From the NCBI GenBank assembly GCA_027422505.1, contig JAPQWV010001359.1, positions 29,646 through 93,645 on the forward strand: a stretch of 64,000 nucleotides of DNA. Reading direction: 5' to 3'. Position 1 is the stretch's first letter. Each line of letters starts with the position of its first letter. Of the stretch, positions 23,344 to 35,766 are shown piece by piece. A program made the translations under genes and the position numbers. The stretch comes from Craterostigma plantagineum. Taxonomy: Eukaryota; Streptophyta; Magnoliopsida; Lamiales; Linderniaceae. The notes beneath the pieces were generated by a model. That model did no database searches, was not told the DNA's origin, and was given only the letters and a program-made list of their open reading frames with translations.

Positions 23344-26300
23344 TAGGTCAATTTTATTTTTCAGTCGAAATATGAATAAATTTCATCAAACTATAGTAAT
23401 ATTGCAAATAATAGCATGTTCGATGAATTTGAATTGAAATCATATCAAATGCATAGTGTATGTTCAATTTCAAAAATCGTGATGGCATGAATGTAATTTC
23501 GAATGAAATATTTGTCGCGTGAAAAATGGTTCGGAATTTCGCTAAGTGTTAAATCAGTAAGTCACTGTTCATGCCGAGAAAATTTTCGGTCGATAAAATT
23601 GAAATGCAATTTGATTTCCTATACACTGATTTCAATTGAAACGTTTCCGTGCGATTTTTCGATCGAGAAATTTTATTCGCTGATAGTCCGCTACAATGTA
23701 AAGGACTTAGTGAAAAATTTCCTAAGTGTTGACGATGAAATTTAGACTTTAGTCGATCAATTTTATGATCGAGAAAAATTCCGCGTAAATTTACGATCGA
23801 GAAACTAATTCTCAGGTAAATTTCTGTCGAGAAATTTTTTTCGATTGAATAAAACTTTTTCGATTTGAAATTTGTCGAGCGGTATGTGATTTTCGATTGT
23901 AAGTAAAATTTTTCGCTGCGAAATATTTCTATCGAGAAATGGTCAACGAAAGACTAAGTCAATCGTCGAGAAATTTTTTGATCAATTAAGCCCTAAGCGG
24001 CGAATTTTACGATCGAAAAATTAAGCGTTGAAAATTAATTTTTCGCTGCTAAATTTTTTTGCTACCAAATTGTAATCAAAATCGAAATTCTACTTTGCTA
24101 TAGTAAGTTTTACGCTCGATAAAATTTGCATCTAAAATATCTATTCAGTGCATAAGTTTTTCGCTCGCAGAAAATCATAATTGGATTTTTCGATGGTAAA
24201 TGTAGCGGTTATAATCTTTTTATCGTGATGACTAAGTCAAAATTTTGCGATCGAAAACTAAATCGACACAAATAGTATCTCGATTGAATTGTAATCCAAT
24301 TAAGATAATTTGCGATCGACAAAGTTCTTCGATAGCTTCAAAACTTCAAATACCCAGTTTCATCGAAACTCATTTTATCATCACAGATGGAAATTTTCCA
24401 ACGATTTATGCTATCTGTTTCGTCAAAAACATCGAATCTATCTAAACAACAGGCATTTAAGTCAGAAGATCCAAGAATCATGCCTAAGTTTAGTAAAACA
24501 GTATACGCTGAAATGGTTTTTGACGAACAGTCGAAAAATCTTAACCTAAAATGCGAAAACCACAGAATTGAAATGCAAATCAAGTTATAACATGCGCAAT
24601 CGTTAACCGAATCGAATTTCTACCTTAATCAGACGATTTGAAGTGAAAATTAGATTTTGAAGAATTTTGTATCGTCTGAGAAAGTTTTTCGCGAGAGAAA
24701 TTTTTTCGATTAGGGTTGCTTGAGAAAAAGTTTTTCGACTGGCAAAGGTTAAACTTTTATTAACTAGCATTAATTTGTTGCCGGGCTTGTGATTTGACAT
24801 TTTGCGATTAAAGGAATCAGGTCTATTACTATTTGCACATGAAAAATTCAATTTTTCGATCGCAAATTATCGCAGTTAATCAAGATCGATCCCGACACTG
24901 TTTATGATCGAGAAACTTTAAATTGCGAATTAATTCTAATATCCAGTTTCTCGATAGTAAGTTCTTCTCAAGTATTTCAGATTGACCCCTCTTTCAAAAT
25001 AAAACCCATTATAAGGCTCCCCCTTAGTAATTAAAATATATACAATTAACTCCCTGTATTTTCCGAGTAGTAATGTCTAGCTCCCCTGGTAGTAGTTTAA
25101 AAATCTGTACCACTTAGAGATAAACGTTAGTAATAATAGAGTTAATCAACAATTATTTTGGGAAATTTTATCTTTGAAATATCTTGTCCTCTGTCTAGCT
25201 CCTTTCTTTGTAGTGTCGACGTCTTACTCCTTAATTTTGAAACATCTGAAATACTGAGAGAAAAAACATCAAAATATTTGGAGCTAAACCACGATTTTTA
25301 TCCTTGCTCCCCCTCAAATGATGCACAAGAATTAACTAACTATACAAGCATAATAAATCAATTCAAGTCACGAGCATAAAAACACACAAATTTACCAAGT
25401 AAGTATGTGTACATGGTCCCCGAAAGCATGTACTTCAAAATATTGTGCGAGGGTTGGAGCATAAAAAAAAATTATCGCATTTAAACAATTCAGTAACAAT
25501 GCAATCTAAAATTGCATTTAGGATGTGCGACATAAAAAATTCGCATTTATTCAATTCAACGCATATGAAACATAACATTTCATGTCAAAATGTGCGAAAT
25601 ATTTATTTATTTATTTATTTTTTTTTTTTGCATTTTACTATTAGTATAGTATGGGGTCAGATTATTTTGCTTCGATCATCGTCAAGCCTAAAATTTTACG
25701 AGACATTTGAAAGAGAAAAATGCAGTCAAATCATGTCGTCAAACTACAGTCCTAAGTTCATAGACAGCTCCATTTCGACAACTCTCACTAGGTTCGCTCT
25801 TGCTCTCAATAATTTCCATCTTGGGATTTTTATATTTTTATCACTCAAGTCAACACAAGCAATTTTAACTCAGTTTACCTATGATCGAGGCATGTTTAAT
25901 CATTTCACCCAAGCGAGAGACCGTCGATTGGAATCAAAGGGGTGTAAAGGTTTTAGTTTGGCTAGGACTTAGAAGGGAAGGAATTTAGAGGAAAGTGAGC
26001 TTATCTCTTTGTCATCTTCCATTTCTACGTCCGTCTCCTTTCTTTTCGGCATCTTTCTTCTTTTCTCCCTCATTTAATATCCCTTAATAAGCTATGCTCA
26101 ATCTGAAGCTCCGCTTCTCCATGAGGCTATAGAAGATTATCGTAGGCGAAGTTCTTCTTGTTGATTCTCGGGCCGATACCGTGCTCCTCTTCTCTAAGTC
26201 CCTAGATAGGTTTCAGAGATTATCTATTTGGAAAAGTTCACGGTTATGGAATTCGTACCCGAGGCTGTGCTCCTCTTCTCGTTTACTGATATAAGACCCG

Positions 26301-27080
26301 ATTATCGTTGGAGAAGTTCACTTCGTGGTGCTCCTCTTCCAGCCGTTCTGACGAGCGTACGAGATTATCGTTGGAGAAGTTCGCAACAGGAACGACACCA
26401 CTTTTTGCAAAGTAGTTGGCTGGCCGGTTCCTTTGGTATTTGCACGTTGAGCAATGCCTTCTTTTGTCATCATTCTACTTTTCTTTTGTTATCTCCCCTC
26501 CTTTTCTCGTCTGAAAAACCATTCGAAGAGTATAGAATTCGGTTGAAGGCTGGGAATGGGTTTCAAATGAAGAAAAGGACGTCGGAGAAGGCTCAAAGTG
26601 GATGACTAAGGGCAAACGTGGGGGAATTTATATAAGGCCGAATGAGGAATATCCTAATCTCCCTTATCATTTTCCTAACGATCTAACGCAAGATGAGTAT
26701 GACACAAAGAATCACTAGGTAAGACAAGTAATTGATGTGTGACTCACTCGAGAAATAGATCCAAATAAAAAAAAAAAGAACAAGGCTTGAATCCTCACGC
26801 ATGTAGAGTGACTTTGTGCCTAGTGGAACAATCAACTGACCTTTTAGACACAAGAATGCGACTTAGACTGACAAAATGTAAGCAATTAAATCGATCGCAT
26901 GTCGGGGTAAAATTCTTGGTGACTTATAGATCAAAGCATCCTAAAGGATTTCGTCATACCCCATTATATTATATATGTATTATTAATTTTTTTTAATATC
27001 ACGCGAGATAAGGACAAATAAGCATAGAAAACACATAGAATGGAGCATGTGATAGCACAGAAGATCAGGTAATGCACATA
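23344..27080 (-). other. AT-rich spacer between pol and the extra reading frame
   Basis: No coding signal is supported. 23480-24960 is filled with CGATCGAGAAATTT-like words, also typical of the 5' leader (34480-35460). In element direction AAGGGGGA at 25018-25025 and GAGGGGGA at 25308-25315 look like additional polypurine tracts. 25610-25630 is a T-rich run. 26101-26390 holds four imperfect repeats. Small open frames here match nothing and follow the repeat composition. Confidence 0.7.
26101..26390 (-). repeat. Four imperfect repeats of 63-83 bp in the spacer
   Basis: Each unit carries (plus strand) a GCTCCTCTTC-like box followed by GATTATCGTTGGAGAAGTTC or a variant. GATTATC occurs at 26135, 26218, 26300 and 26363, giving spacings of 83, 82 and 63 bases. 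Confidence 0.7.
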
Positions 27081-28827
27081 TTACGGAAGATTCAACATGC
27101 CTAATTTTCCGACAAGGAATTGGAATCGTTTCTCATCCAAGGCCTTGGTGAAAATGTCGGCTAGTTGAAACTCCGTGTTCACAAAGTACATCTCTATCGT
27201 GCCTTTTTCTACGTGATCTTTGATAAATGATATCTAATGTCTATGTGTTTTGTGCGTGAATGATGAACAGGATTGCAAGTAATGGCAATTGCACTCTGAC
27301 TATCACTATATATGGGTATATTAGTTAGATTGTACCCATAGTCGCGAAGCTGTGTCCGCATCCACAGCATCTGTGAGCAACAGCTGGCGGCAGCTAGGTA
27401 TCCCGCTTCTGCCATCGAAGTGGACACACAGTTCTGCTTTTTGGATGACCAGCAGACGAGCTTTTCGCCTAGAAATTGAGCGCCACCGAACGCGTTTTTC
27501 CTGTCCATTCGGCAACCTGCATAGTCAGCAGCAGTGTAGCCGATAAGTTTGAAATTCGTACCCTTTGGATACCATAGGCCTAGGGTAGAGGTGACCTTAA
27601 GGTAGCGAAGAATTCTTTTGATCGCGAGCATATGGGATTCTTTGGGTTCGGCTTGAAACGGGCACAAAGTGAGGTAGAGAAGAGATACAATAATACTGTG
27701 ATACAGTGTGATGTCGATCGATTTACCACAGGGATCGGCATCCAACTTGCAGCTTGGTGACATAGGAGTGCTGAGAGGCTTGCTCTGGTCTTGATGAAAC
27801 TTCTTCAGAATATCCTTGATGCATTTTGTTTGACTGATGAAAATTCCATCATTGAGCTGCCTGACCTGAAGGCCTAAGAAAAATTGCATCTCTCCCATGT
27901 GACTCATTTCGAATTTGCTCTTCATGAGATCTCCAAACTTCTTACAGAGCCGATGATTTGTTGATCCGAAGATGATGTCGTCGACATATACTTGGACGAC
28001 CATCAGATCTTTGCCATGCCATTTAATGAAGAGGGTTGTGTCTATCGTTCCTCGTATGAATCCAGACTTCACGAGGAAATCACTCAGGACATCGTACCAA
28101 GCACGTGGGGCTTGTTTTAGTCCATAGAGAGCTTTGTCCAAACGATAGACGTGATCGGATGTTCTTGATCAATGAAACCTTCCGGCTGAGCGACGTAGAC
28201 TTTTTCTTTTAACACGCCGTTGAGAAAAGCGGTTTTAACATCCATCTGATAGACTTTGAAATCTTTGTGAGCCGCATAAGCCAGTAGGAGGCGGATAGCT
28301 TCAATAAGGGCAACAGGAGCATAAGTCTCGTCGTAGTCGATGCCTTCCTGTTGATTGTATCCCTTAGCTACTAACCTTGCTTTGTTTCGGATCACTTCAC
28401 CATCTTCATTTTCTTATTCTTGAAAACCCATTTTGTTCCGACCACTGTTTTCCCATGTGGACGGGGTACCAAGGTCCACACTTGAAGACGTTCGAATTGA
28501 TTGATTTCCTCTTGCATTGCAATTGTCCAATCCGGGTCTCGAAGTGCGTCTGCTACTTTGGTAGGCTTGTTTTGGCTCAGGAAACAACTGAAAAGACTGT
28601 GTTGACGACGCGTCCTCACACCATCCGAAGGATTGCCAATTATTAGATCGACCGGGTGACCTCTAGTCCACTTGCGCTCATGAGGCAAGGCTGTAGCAGA
28701 TGCGTCAGCCATCTGTGGATCTAGGTTGTCTAGAGTCTCCGATTGATCATTTGTCTGAGGAAGTTCCAATTCTGCACTTGGATCGATCGTCTCTGATGAT
28801 ACTTCCTCGAGGACCACTATAGGTTCT
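27081..28827 (-). pseudogene. Copia reverse transcriptase and RNase H of the 16.3-kb element
   Basis: In element direction: the linker PHERKWTRGHPVDLIIG, RT start [78 protein letters not shown], catalytic YVDDIIFGSTN (near 27970), FEMSHMGEMQFFLGLQVRQL, RILRYLKVTSTLGLWYP and the RNase H segment ending HSRTKHIDIRYHL. The frame finishes GKLGMLNLP-stop at 27081-27083. Frameshifts are near 28410, 28160 and 27230. The domain order integrase-RT-RNase H and the FFLGLQV and IRYH motifs are copia hallmarks. The GEMQFFLGLQV block and gag type favour the Sirevirus lineage, which is an inference from motifs. Confidence 0.9.
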
Positions 28828-30597
28828 TCGGTATTCTGTGGCAAATCTGAATCGGGTGGGGTAGAGGTGTGAGATGAACTTGGTACGTCGGTCTCGAACG
28901 GTGGAGAATCCACTGTAGGTGCAGTGGTGCATGACCGATGTACTGGTTCGAAGAGAGAATCTAAATCGTCTATTGCAAGTCTCGTTGCTTCGTCTGGCAG
29001 TGACTTTGATGTTGTTGCCATCTTCTGTTGGTTTTGTGCCAACACACCAGTGATTACGGGTTCTGAAATGTTGTCTTCAGAAGCCAACGGGTTGAGCACG
29101 GGTCCTGAACTGATTTGAGCAGGAACCATCGGGTTAGTCACGGGTCCTGGACTGAGTTGACCAAAAGCCAATTCTGCCACTTCGTGAAAAGTGACATTAT
29201 AGCTTTCCCTAATAGTTCGGTTGGACTTGATGTATACTCGGTACGCTTTTGAGGTTGAAGAGTACCCGACAAATGTAGCTTCGAATGCTTTAGGGTCGAA
29301 CTTTGATGTTGTTCTCGGTCGTTCGCCACAAAGCACTTGCACATGAAGACTTTAAGAAAGATATATTGGGCACTCTATTGTTCACAATCTCGTACGGAGT
29401 CTTGTTGAACCGTTTGTGAACCACCGTCCTGTTTTGAGTAAAACAAGCGGTATTGACTACTTCAGCCCATAGAAAGTGTGGAAGTCCTGGCAGGATCAGC
29501 ATTGTACGAGCGGCTTCCACTAGTGTTCGGTTTTTCCTTTCGACGACCCCATTTTGCTGAGGTGTTTTGGCGGCTGAAAATTGTTGACTTATTCCAAGTT
29601 TTTGATAGAACTCACTGAGGTGGTAGTTTTTTGAACTCAGTGCCGTTGTCTGTTCGAACAACTTGAATAGTCTGTTGCAGCAGATTTTGAGTTGTGTTCA
29701 CAAAATTGAATAGGTTCTTTCGGTATTCTGTGGCAAATCTGAATCGGGTGTGGTAGAGGTGTGAGATGAACTTGGTACGTAGGTCTCGAACGGTGGAGAA
29801 TCCACTATAGGTGCAGTGGTGCATGACCGATATACTGGTTCGAAGAGAGATCCAAATCGTCTATTGCAAGTCTCGTGGCTTCGTTTGACATTGACTTTGA
29901 TGTTGTTCCCATCTTCTGTTTGTTTTGTGCCAACACACCAGTGATTACGGGTTCTGAAATGTTGTCTTCAGAAGCCAACGGGTTGAGCACGGGTCCTGAA
30001 CTGATTTGAGCAGGAACCATCGGGTTAGGCACGGGTCCTGGCTGAGTTGACCAAAAGCCATTTCTGCCACTATCGTGAAAAGTGACATTATAGCTTTCCC
30101 CTAATAGTTCGGTTGGACTTGATGTATACTCGGTACGCTTTTGAGGTTGAAGAATACCCGACAAATGTAGCTTCGAATGCTTTAGGGTCGAACTTTGATG
30201 TTGTTCTCGGTCGTTCGCCACAAAGCACTTGCACATGAAGACTTTAAAGAAAGAGATATTGGCACTCTATTGTTCACAATCTCGTACGGAGTCTTGTTGA
30301 ACCGTTTGTGAACCACCGTCCTGTTTTGAGTAAAACAAGCGGTATTGACTACTTCAGCCCATAGAAAGTGTGGAAGTCCTGGCAGGATCAGCATTGTACG
30401 AGCGGCTTCCACTAGTGTTCGGTTTTTCCTTTCGACGACCCCATTTTGCTGAGGTGTTTTGGCGGCTGAAAATTGTTGACTTATTCCAAGTTTTTGATAG
30501 AACTCACTGAGGTGGTAGTTTTTGAACTCAGTGCCGTTGTCTGTTCGAACAACTTGAATAGTCTGTTGCAGCAGATTTTGAGTTGTGTTCACAAATT
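28828..30597 (-). repeat. Tandem duplication (~885 bp x 2) of the integrase C-terminal part
   Basis: 28828-29708 and 29709-30597 are near-identical direct copies, both starting TAGGTTCTT and ending at the integrase segment ACACAACTCAAAATCTGC (minus strand). Each copy encodes the catalytic DNGTEFK and VVERKNRTLVEAARTML part of the integrase plus the linker NPLASEDNISEPVITGVLAQN. Small indels separate the copies (for example the extra T after TAGGTTCTT in the second). The duplication puts two half-integrases in a row and destroys pol continuity. Confidence 0.92.
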
Positions 30598-31345
30598 GAT
30601 TATCAAGTCACCGGTCTCATCTTTCGTTCGGAGGAACTTTGTCCACGTGTAGCGAGAATAGTCATCTACAATCACTAGCACATACTTCTTCCATTGATAC
30701 TCTGAGTCTGCATCGGACCACAGAGATCCATGTGAATTAGTTCCAATGGTCGTGAAGTAGACACAATTTGCTTGACGTGACGAGATGCTCGCTTCATTTT
30801 TCCTAGGTGACTTGCCGAACAATGATGCTCCCTTTTCTAGTTGTATAGTTGGAAGACTGTGAACCAACTTTTTCGTAGAAAGTCGTTGGAGAGCTTTCAT
30901 GTTTAGATGAGACAGTCGTTGATGCCATAGGCTGTTCCTCTGTAAGTCAATCTGAGAGATGAGGCATACAGCTGTCGAGGGCCGCACGGACGTCAGGTTG
31001 ATCGTATAAAGATTGGATTTCCGAAGTCCTTGAAGGAGTTTTCTGTCCTGACTATCCAAAATTCTGCACCGGTCAGCATGGAAGACCACCTGGAAGCCTT
31101 TGTCACAGAATTGGCCTATGCTGAACAAGTTATGGCGGAGGCCTTCGACGTATGAGACATCACTGATGGTCAGATTCTTCAAAATGATATCCCCAAGTCA
31201 TAGAATTGGGGCTGAATCGTTGTTCCCAAATCTGACTTTGCCATTTGGTCGGTCTTTGTAGTTGCTCAGCAGCTCTTGTTTACCAGTCATGTGTGTGGAG
31301 CAACCAGAGTCGAGGTACCACACATGATGGATCTGCAAAAGAATT
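30589..31345 (-). pseudogene. Copia protease end, GAG-pre-integrase and start of integrase
   Basis: The protease active site reads WYLDSGCSTHMTG at about 31285-31323 on the minus strand, so its catalytic Asp is intact. A TGA/frame change follows near 31198. Then comes SDVSYVEGLRHNLFSIGQFCD, the integrase zinc domain with LWHQRLSHLNMKAL, and the first core segment VLVIVDDYSRYTWTKFLRTK near 30640, which holds the first catalytic Asp. A frame change near 30820 interrupts the zinc-domain Cys pair. Confidence 0.88.
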
Positions 31346-31382
31346 TAGAGAGCTTTAGGTACCCACTTAGGTATGGGTCCTC

Positions 31383-34300
31383 TCAGATTAGCAGATTTGA
31401 TTTTGGGTTCAGATATGACTCATAAATATATTTTTTGAAGAGTCTTAATAACCCATTGCACTTTTGAAGAAGTGAGTTTGGGTTTTGGCTCTGAGGAGAC
31501 TTGGCCCTTTTGGCTTTTGTCGTCCTAGGCGGAGATTTAGGAACCCATTTGGGTTGAACCTTACAGGGAAGGTTAATTTCGGCTCGTACAAATGCCTTGG
31601 AAGGTTTGACTGAGGAAAAGATCTTTTCTTGTGATAGTCTCCTAAGGTGCTTGGGGGATTTAATTTCTACGGGATACCTTAGGTGGGTACAGTCATGTAC
31701 GGCGCCATAAGCTTGCTTTATGGCTGGATCTTGTTTCCGACGATTTTTCCTTTTGGCATTTGTTTCAGAATGATTAGTAGTAATTTTCGATGTAGAGCCT
31801 ATTTCCAGATTTTTACTTCTATAGGTGATAGGCTGAAGTGAGCACGTAGAAGCAATTATTTTGAACGTAGAAATGGCGCTTTTATTACTACGAGTGTCTT
31901 TTATTTTGACAGAAGGAATAACATGTTTAGAAACATTTAAATCTATTCGCTCCTTCTTTACAGACACTCTCGCCTTCGTAGTTGGTGCTGGCTCAACGCT
32001 CCCTGTGGACGTAGGTGAAGTAAAATTAGTCTTAGCACTTTAACAGAATGATTAATGCTCTTTTGATCTTTCGAAGGCGATTTTTCTATTTTCATGCTTT
32101 TTGTAATAGCGTGTGGGGTAGTTTGGGAGGACGAGGAGGCCTTGAGATTTTCCATCTCCTTATAGAATTTTTTCTTTTCAACTTTGAAATTCTCTCTTTC
32201 TTTGTCAAGTTTCGCCTGTGATTCCTCTATCTGTTTTATGATAGGGCGTTTGTAGAGAGAATTTTGATAATTGACCTTTTTGACTTCCTCGTGGTATTCT
32301 TTAGAGTCAGGAGGTAAGACTTGAGCTAATTCACTGACAGGTATTAAGGATGGTTTCGTATTTTTGTCCTTTTCAATTAGTTCATTGTAGTCAAAGGGGA
32401 TCTCAGGCCCATGTGAGGCTTGTTTGATGGATGAATCAAACGCATTTTCATACGTCGTTTCCGTAATGTTCCTAAGAGAGGCTGCAGCTAAACCCATGTT
32501 CTTAATGTCATGCATTTCTTTCTTCCGTAAAAGACGTGGGTTAGTGAAACCTATGCCTTCTATTGGATTATAAAACTCAATATCCTTGGGCTTGTTTCAG
32601 AATATCTTCTGCTCAGAATGTCCCCTACGCGTAAGAAGTCATCTAATTTTTTAACTTTCGCGTATAACTTCCTGCGTTCCTCACTTAGGAGTGCATAATT
32701 ATTTTCTACCGTCAGTTTGGCGGCTTGACAGGCGTCTAGATCCTTACTAAGCTCACTAACCTTAGCGTTAGATTTTTCTAATTCAGCCTCTAAGTTAGTG
32801 ATCTTAGTGGTAGCGTCGGTTATCCTACAATTTAAGGTAGCTTTCTCATTGAGATTCCTAACCAGACAATTGTAGTTATTTGCTAGCATGTCTTCTAACA
32901 CTTTAATCTTTTCACTATGATGTCCTAAAGGAGGTTGACTAGTCTCTCTAGAATGTAAGCTCTTAGTAAGTTCTTCTATTTTTGCACGAGAGCTTCTAAG
33001 TTCTGATTCGAGACTATCTATCCTCTCCTGAGCTTTTTCAAGTTTAATCTCTACTTCCTTTATGCTTTTCTGCTCACGTTTCATGTTAGCGTATGCTAAT
33101 TCATACGAATCTAACATGGTCAATAATGTGGAGTGAGAGACTACCTCATTTGAAGATGTGGATGCGTTGTCGTCGTCCGTACGAGTGGATGTTTCGGCAT
33201 CCATTTCGTTGTCGAGACGAGCCATGAGGGCTAAGTTCTCTTCTTCGGAGCTCGACGTGTCCTCGAGCCATTAGTCCTGCTCGGCCATGAGAGCTACTCC
33301 AGCTTCTTTCTGTTTTGTCAATTGAAGCTTCCTGGAGGAGTAGTTTGCATATCTCTTCTTCGGGAGAGTGCATTCTCTGGCGAAGTGACCTGCTTTGCCA
33401 CAATTAAAGCATTTGTTAGTCTCTTTGGGTTTTTGACCTCGGAACTCTCCGGAGCACATTCTTTGTTCTTGGAGCTTGTAGTCCGAAGTCTGTTGGCTGA
33501 GGTTGAAGACTTCTTCTTGAAGTACTTCATGCTCATCATTTGTCCAATGAGAGCTAACTGCTTTCCAAGGGCTTTCATGTTCGGATCGATGTCGCAGTCC
33601 GATTCGCCTTCTGACTCTGATGATGAGGGTGGCCTAACGATCTTTTTCTTTTCTTGATCTTGTGCTCCTCTTCTCCGAGACTAAGGCAACCGTGTCATCG
33701 GTTTGTTTGCCATTCTGCTCTTTGATAATCTCTCGGATATCATCCTCATGTTGAGCTAGATTATCAAACACGGCATGGACATCCGACTCTTCTAGATCTT
33801 TATTTAGTCGTATTTGTGTGGATATTTTCTTCCATTCCGTGGGCAGAGAAGATAGAAATCTAATGTTTGTTTCCATGTTTGTCTTTGTGATTTCTATCTT
33901 CCTCATCTCGTTGAGAAGAGTGAGGTATCGTTGGTAGATTACGTATCGGCTCTCCTCCGACTTAGCTCTGAAGGAGTCGTATGCAGTGAGAATGTTCGCC
34001 TTCTTGGCTTTTATGCCAACTTCCGTCCTTTGCATCATCCTATGCAGCTCATCCCACATCCCCTTAGCCGATGTAAGGCTGTCGATTTGTCCATATATCT
34101 CGTTGGGGATGCCCTGCATAAGGGTATTCATGGCTACTAGATCAGCCTTGGCTCGAGCTCTTTCCTCCAGAGAGTATTCTCTAGGCTCCTTTAGTCGCCT
34201 AGAAGCTGGAATTACTGGAGTAGCGGTTTCGTCCCGGGTACATGGACCCGGAACTGTGCCGGTCCCTCTTCAAGGGACTGCAGTAGATTTTCGGCTTGAT

Positions 34301-34415
34301 CCTTTAGTGCTATGAAATTCAGGAAGCGGCTTCTCCATACTGTGTATTTGCCTCTTTGCAAGATCGGCGGACGGTTGTCGTTTCCGAGCGAATAAGCATC
34401 TATTTTTGAATAGTA
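31383..34415 (-). pseudogene. Copia gag with zinc knuckle and long coiled coil, broken
   Basis: The structural protein starts near 34410 with D-A-Y-S-L-G-N; the expected ATG before it reads ATA, and the related element at 39680 has ATG-GAT-GCC there. The core includes RPPILQRGKYTVWRSRFLNF, MNTLMQGIPNEIYGQIDSL and RYLTLLNEMRKIEITKTNME (UBN2-type gag). A CCHC knuckle, CFNCGKAGHFAREC, lies near 33366-33407. It is followed by a long heptad-rich coiled coil (about 33225-32560, KREQKSIKEVEIKLEKAQERI ... ITNLEAELEKSNAKVSEL), shorter Lys-rich helices, and a basic tail. A coiled coil in gag is known in Sireviruses. Frameshifts lie near 34250, 33630, 33260, 32550 and 31960. Confidence 0.85.
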
Positions 34416-35465
34416 GTCGAGTTGTTTGAAGGATCTTCGTTGATTGTTTTGAAGGTTGAAGATGATGTAAAGTGCTTCACAAGTGATGAAATCGGTTAGT
34501 AGCGTTTGATTCGAAGATTAGATCGACAATTAATTTCGATTCAATCTTTACAGTATGAACAAAATTAATTTTGTCGATACAGAATGTATTTACCGTTCTC
34601 GTGCGAGAAATTGTGTTAGAGAAATATTTTACGAGGGAAATAAATTGCCAAAATCATTCAGTCGAGATAAATTTCCTGATCGTGAATTTATTTCGATCGC
34701 AAAGAAACAGTACGTTAGTAAGTTTCTCGACAAGTCAAAATAAATCCGTTGACTAGAAAAGTTTCTCCCGTGTAAATGATTTTCGCCTGGTCAACCTTTA
34801 AAGGTTTGACTGAAAAAGTTTTTCGAGTGAAAGTTATTACGCATGCAAGGTCAAAATTGGTCTCACTCGAAAAAGTTTTTCGCTGAATAATGCTCGAGAA
34901 ATATTTCTAACTAGAATCATTTCTGCTGATGACGATTCTAGCGCTGACTTCGTATTCTGACCGAGAAAAATTCTCGCACCAAGTTTATCGATCGAGAAAC
35001 TAATCCGATCGCAAAACTTAGCGAGAAAAATTTGAGCAATCGAGAAAAATTCACAGAATACGATTAACACGGATTTGAGCAAAAACAAAGAATCAGATAA
35101 TGAAGTTTTAGGTAATTGCTCGCAATCATGTACTAATCACGCACGAACAAGCAATTAAACACGTTATGAAGCAAAATATGTCGAATTTGAGCAAAATCAG
35201 AACGTGTTCTTCATGTTCTTCGCAAACAGTAACACTCAGAATCAAATTAATCAACAATCGAAGTTCAAACTGCTACTTATCTCGTCGCAATGATCATATA
35301 TCACTTAATCTAGCACTGAACAACAAATTCAAGTCAATTAAGCACAGAATTAAGCTATTGCATCGAAAAGCTTTTCGCGCCAAATCTGTTCTTCGATGGA
35401 ACAGTGTTCGAAATAAAATTTCGATCCAATTCTAACAATTTTCGTTTCAAAACAGAACGAATCTG
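34416..35465 (-). other. Copia 5' leader, rich in CGATCGAGAAA words
   Basis: About 1.05 kb between primer site and gag has no supported coding frame. TTTTTCGATCGAGAAA-like words and short relatives (CTCGAGAAA, TTTTCGC) recur, especially at 34560-35060. The leader of the split host element (39691-40718) has the same character and can be aligned in part. Confidence 0.75.
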
Positions 35466-35477
35466 CTCTAATACCAA
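35466..35477 (-). other. Primer binding site of the 16.3-kb copia element
   Basis: The minus strand reads TGGTATTAGAGC, one base different from the usual TGGTATCAGAGC for initiator tRNA-Met, two bases from the LTR edge. Confidence 0.85.
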
Positions 35478-35479
35478 TT

Positions 35480-35766
35480 GTTAGGTCCTCAGATTAACAA
35501 TTCTAAGATCCTAGGCAGGAATTCTAAGTAATTCGACGAATATGATTGACATTAATAATCGATCGAAAAACTCTAATGAAGATCGAGAGAGAGATTTCGA
35601 GTAGAGTGAGAAAGTTACTGTTGTTTCTCTCTCTAGAAATTGAATTGCAAGTCCTTGGGGATGAATTTTCAAAACTTTCTCTAATCAGCTCAATTCATTT
35701 ACAAGTATTTATACCAACAATATTGGTATAAATATCTTCAAGCACAATTACAAATGATATTCTACA
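35480..35766 (-). repeat. 5' LTR of the 16.3-kb copia element (287 bp)
   Basis: Plus strand starts TGTTAGGTCC and ends ATATTCTACA. It lacks a ~65-base segment present in the 3' LTR. It is followed at 35767-35771 by TTCAT, the second copy of the target duplication. TATAAATA (minus) is at 35706-35713 within an inverted repeat. Confidence 0.95.

Larger units (their letters stand above)
19437..35766 (-). mobile_element. 16.3-kb Sirevirus-like copia element with an extra 3' reading frame
   Basis: Both LTRs (19437-19787 and 35480-35766) are about 95% identical apart from a ~65-base deletion in the 5' LTR. The element has a primer site, polypurine tract and a perfect 5-bp target duplication TTCAT at 19432-19436 and 35767-35771. 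Order in element direction: 5' LTR, ~1-kb leader, gag with coiled coil, protease, integrase, RT, RNase H, ~3.7-kb AT-rich spacer, extra reading frame (~3.5 kb), 3' LTR. The single pair of LTRs and the one duplication show that gag-pol and the extra frame moved as one unit. It inserted in a related copia element. Frameshifts and an internal tandem duplication have disabled pol. Confidence 0.93.

Noticed and set aside
25445..25972. A 175-codon plus-strand open frame in the copia spacer
   Set aside because: AT-driven, includes a Phe/Tyr/Ile run from the T-rich tract, has no homology and is antisense to the element.
19437..35766. Alternative that 19437-19787 is a solo LTR and the extra frame is a separate gene
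   Set aside because: The TTCAT duplication occurs only at the outer edges 19436 and 35767, and the flanks rejoin in frame, so both LTRs belong to one insertion.
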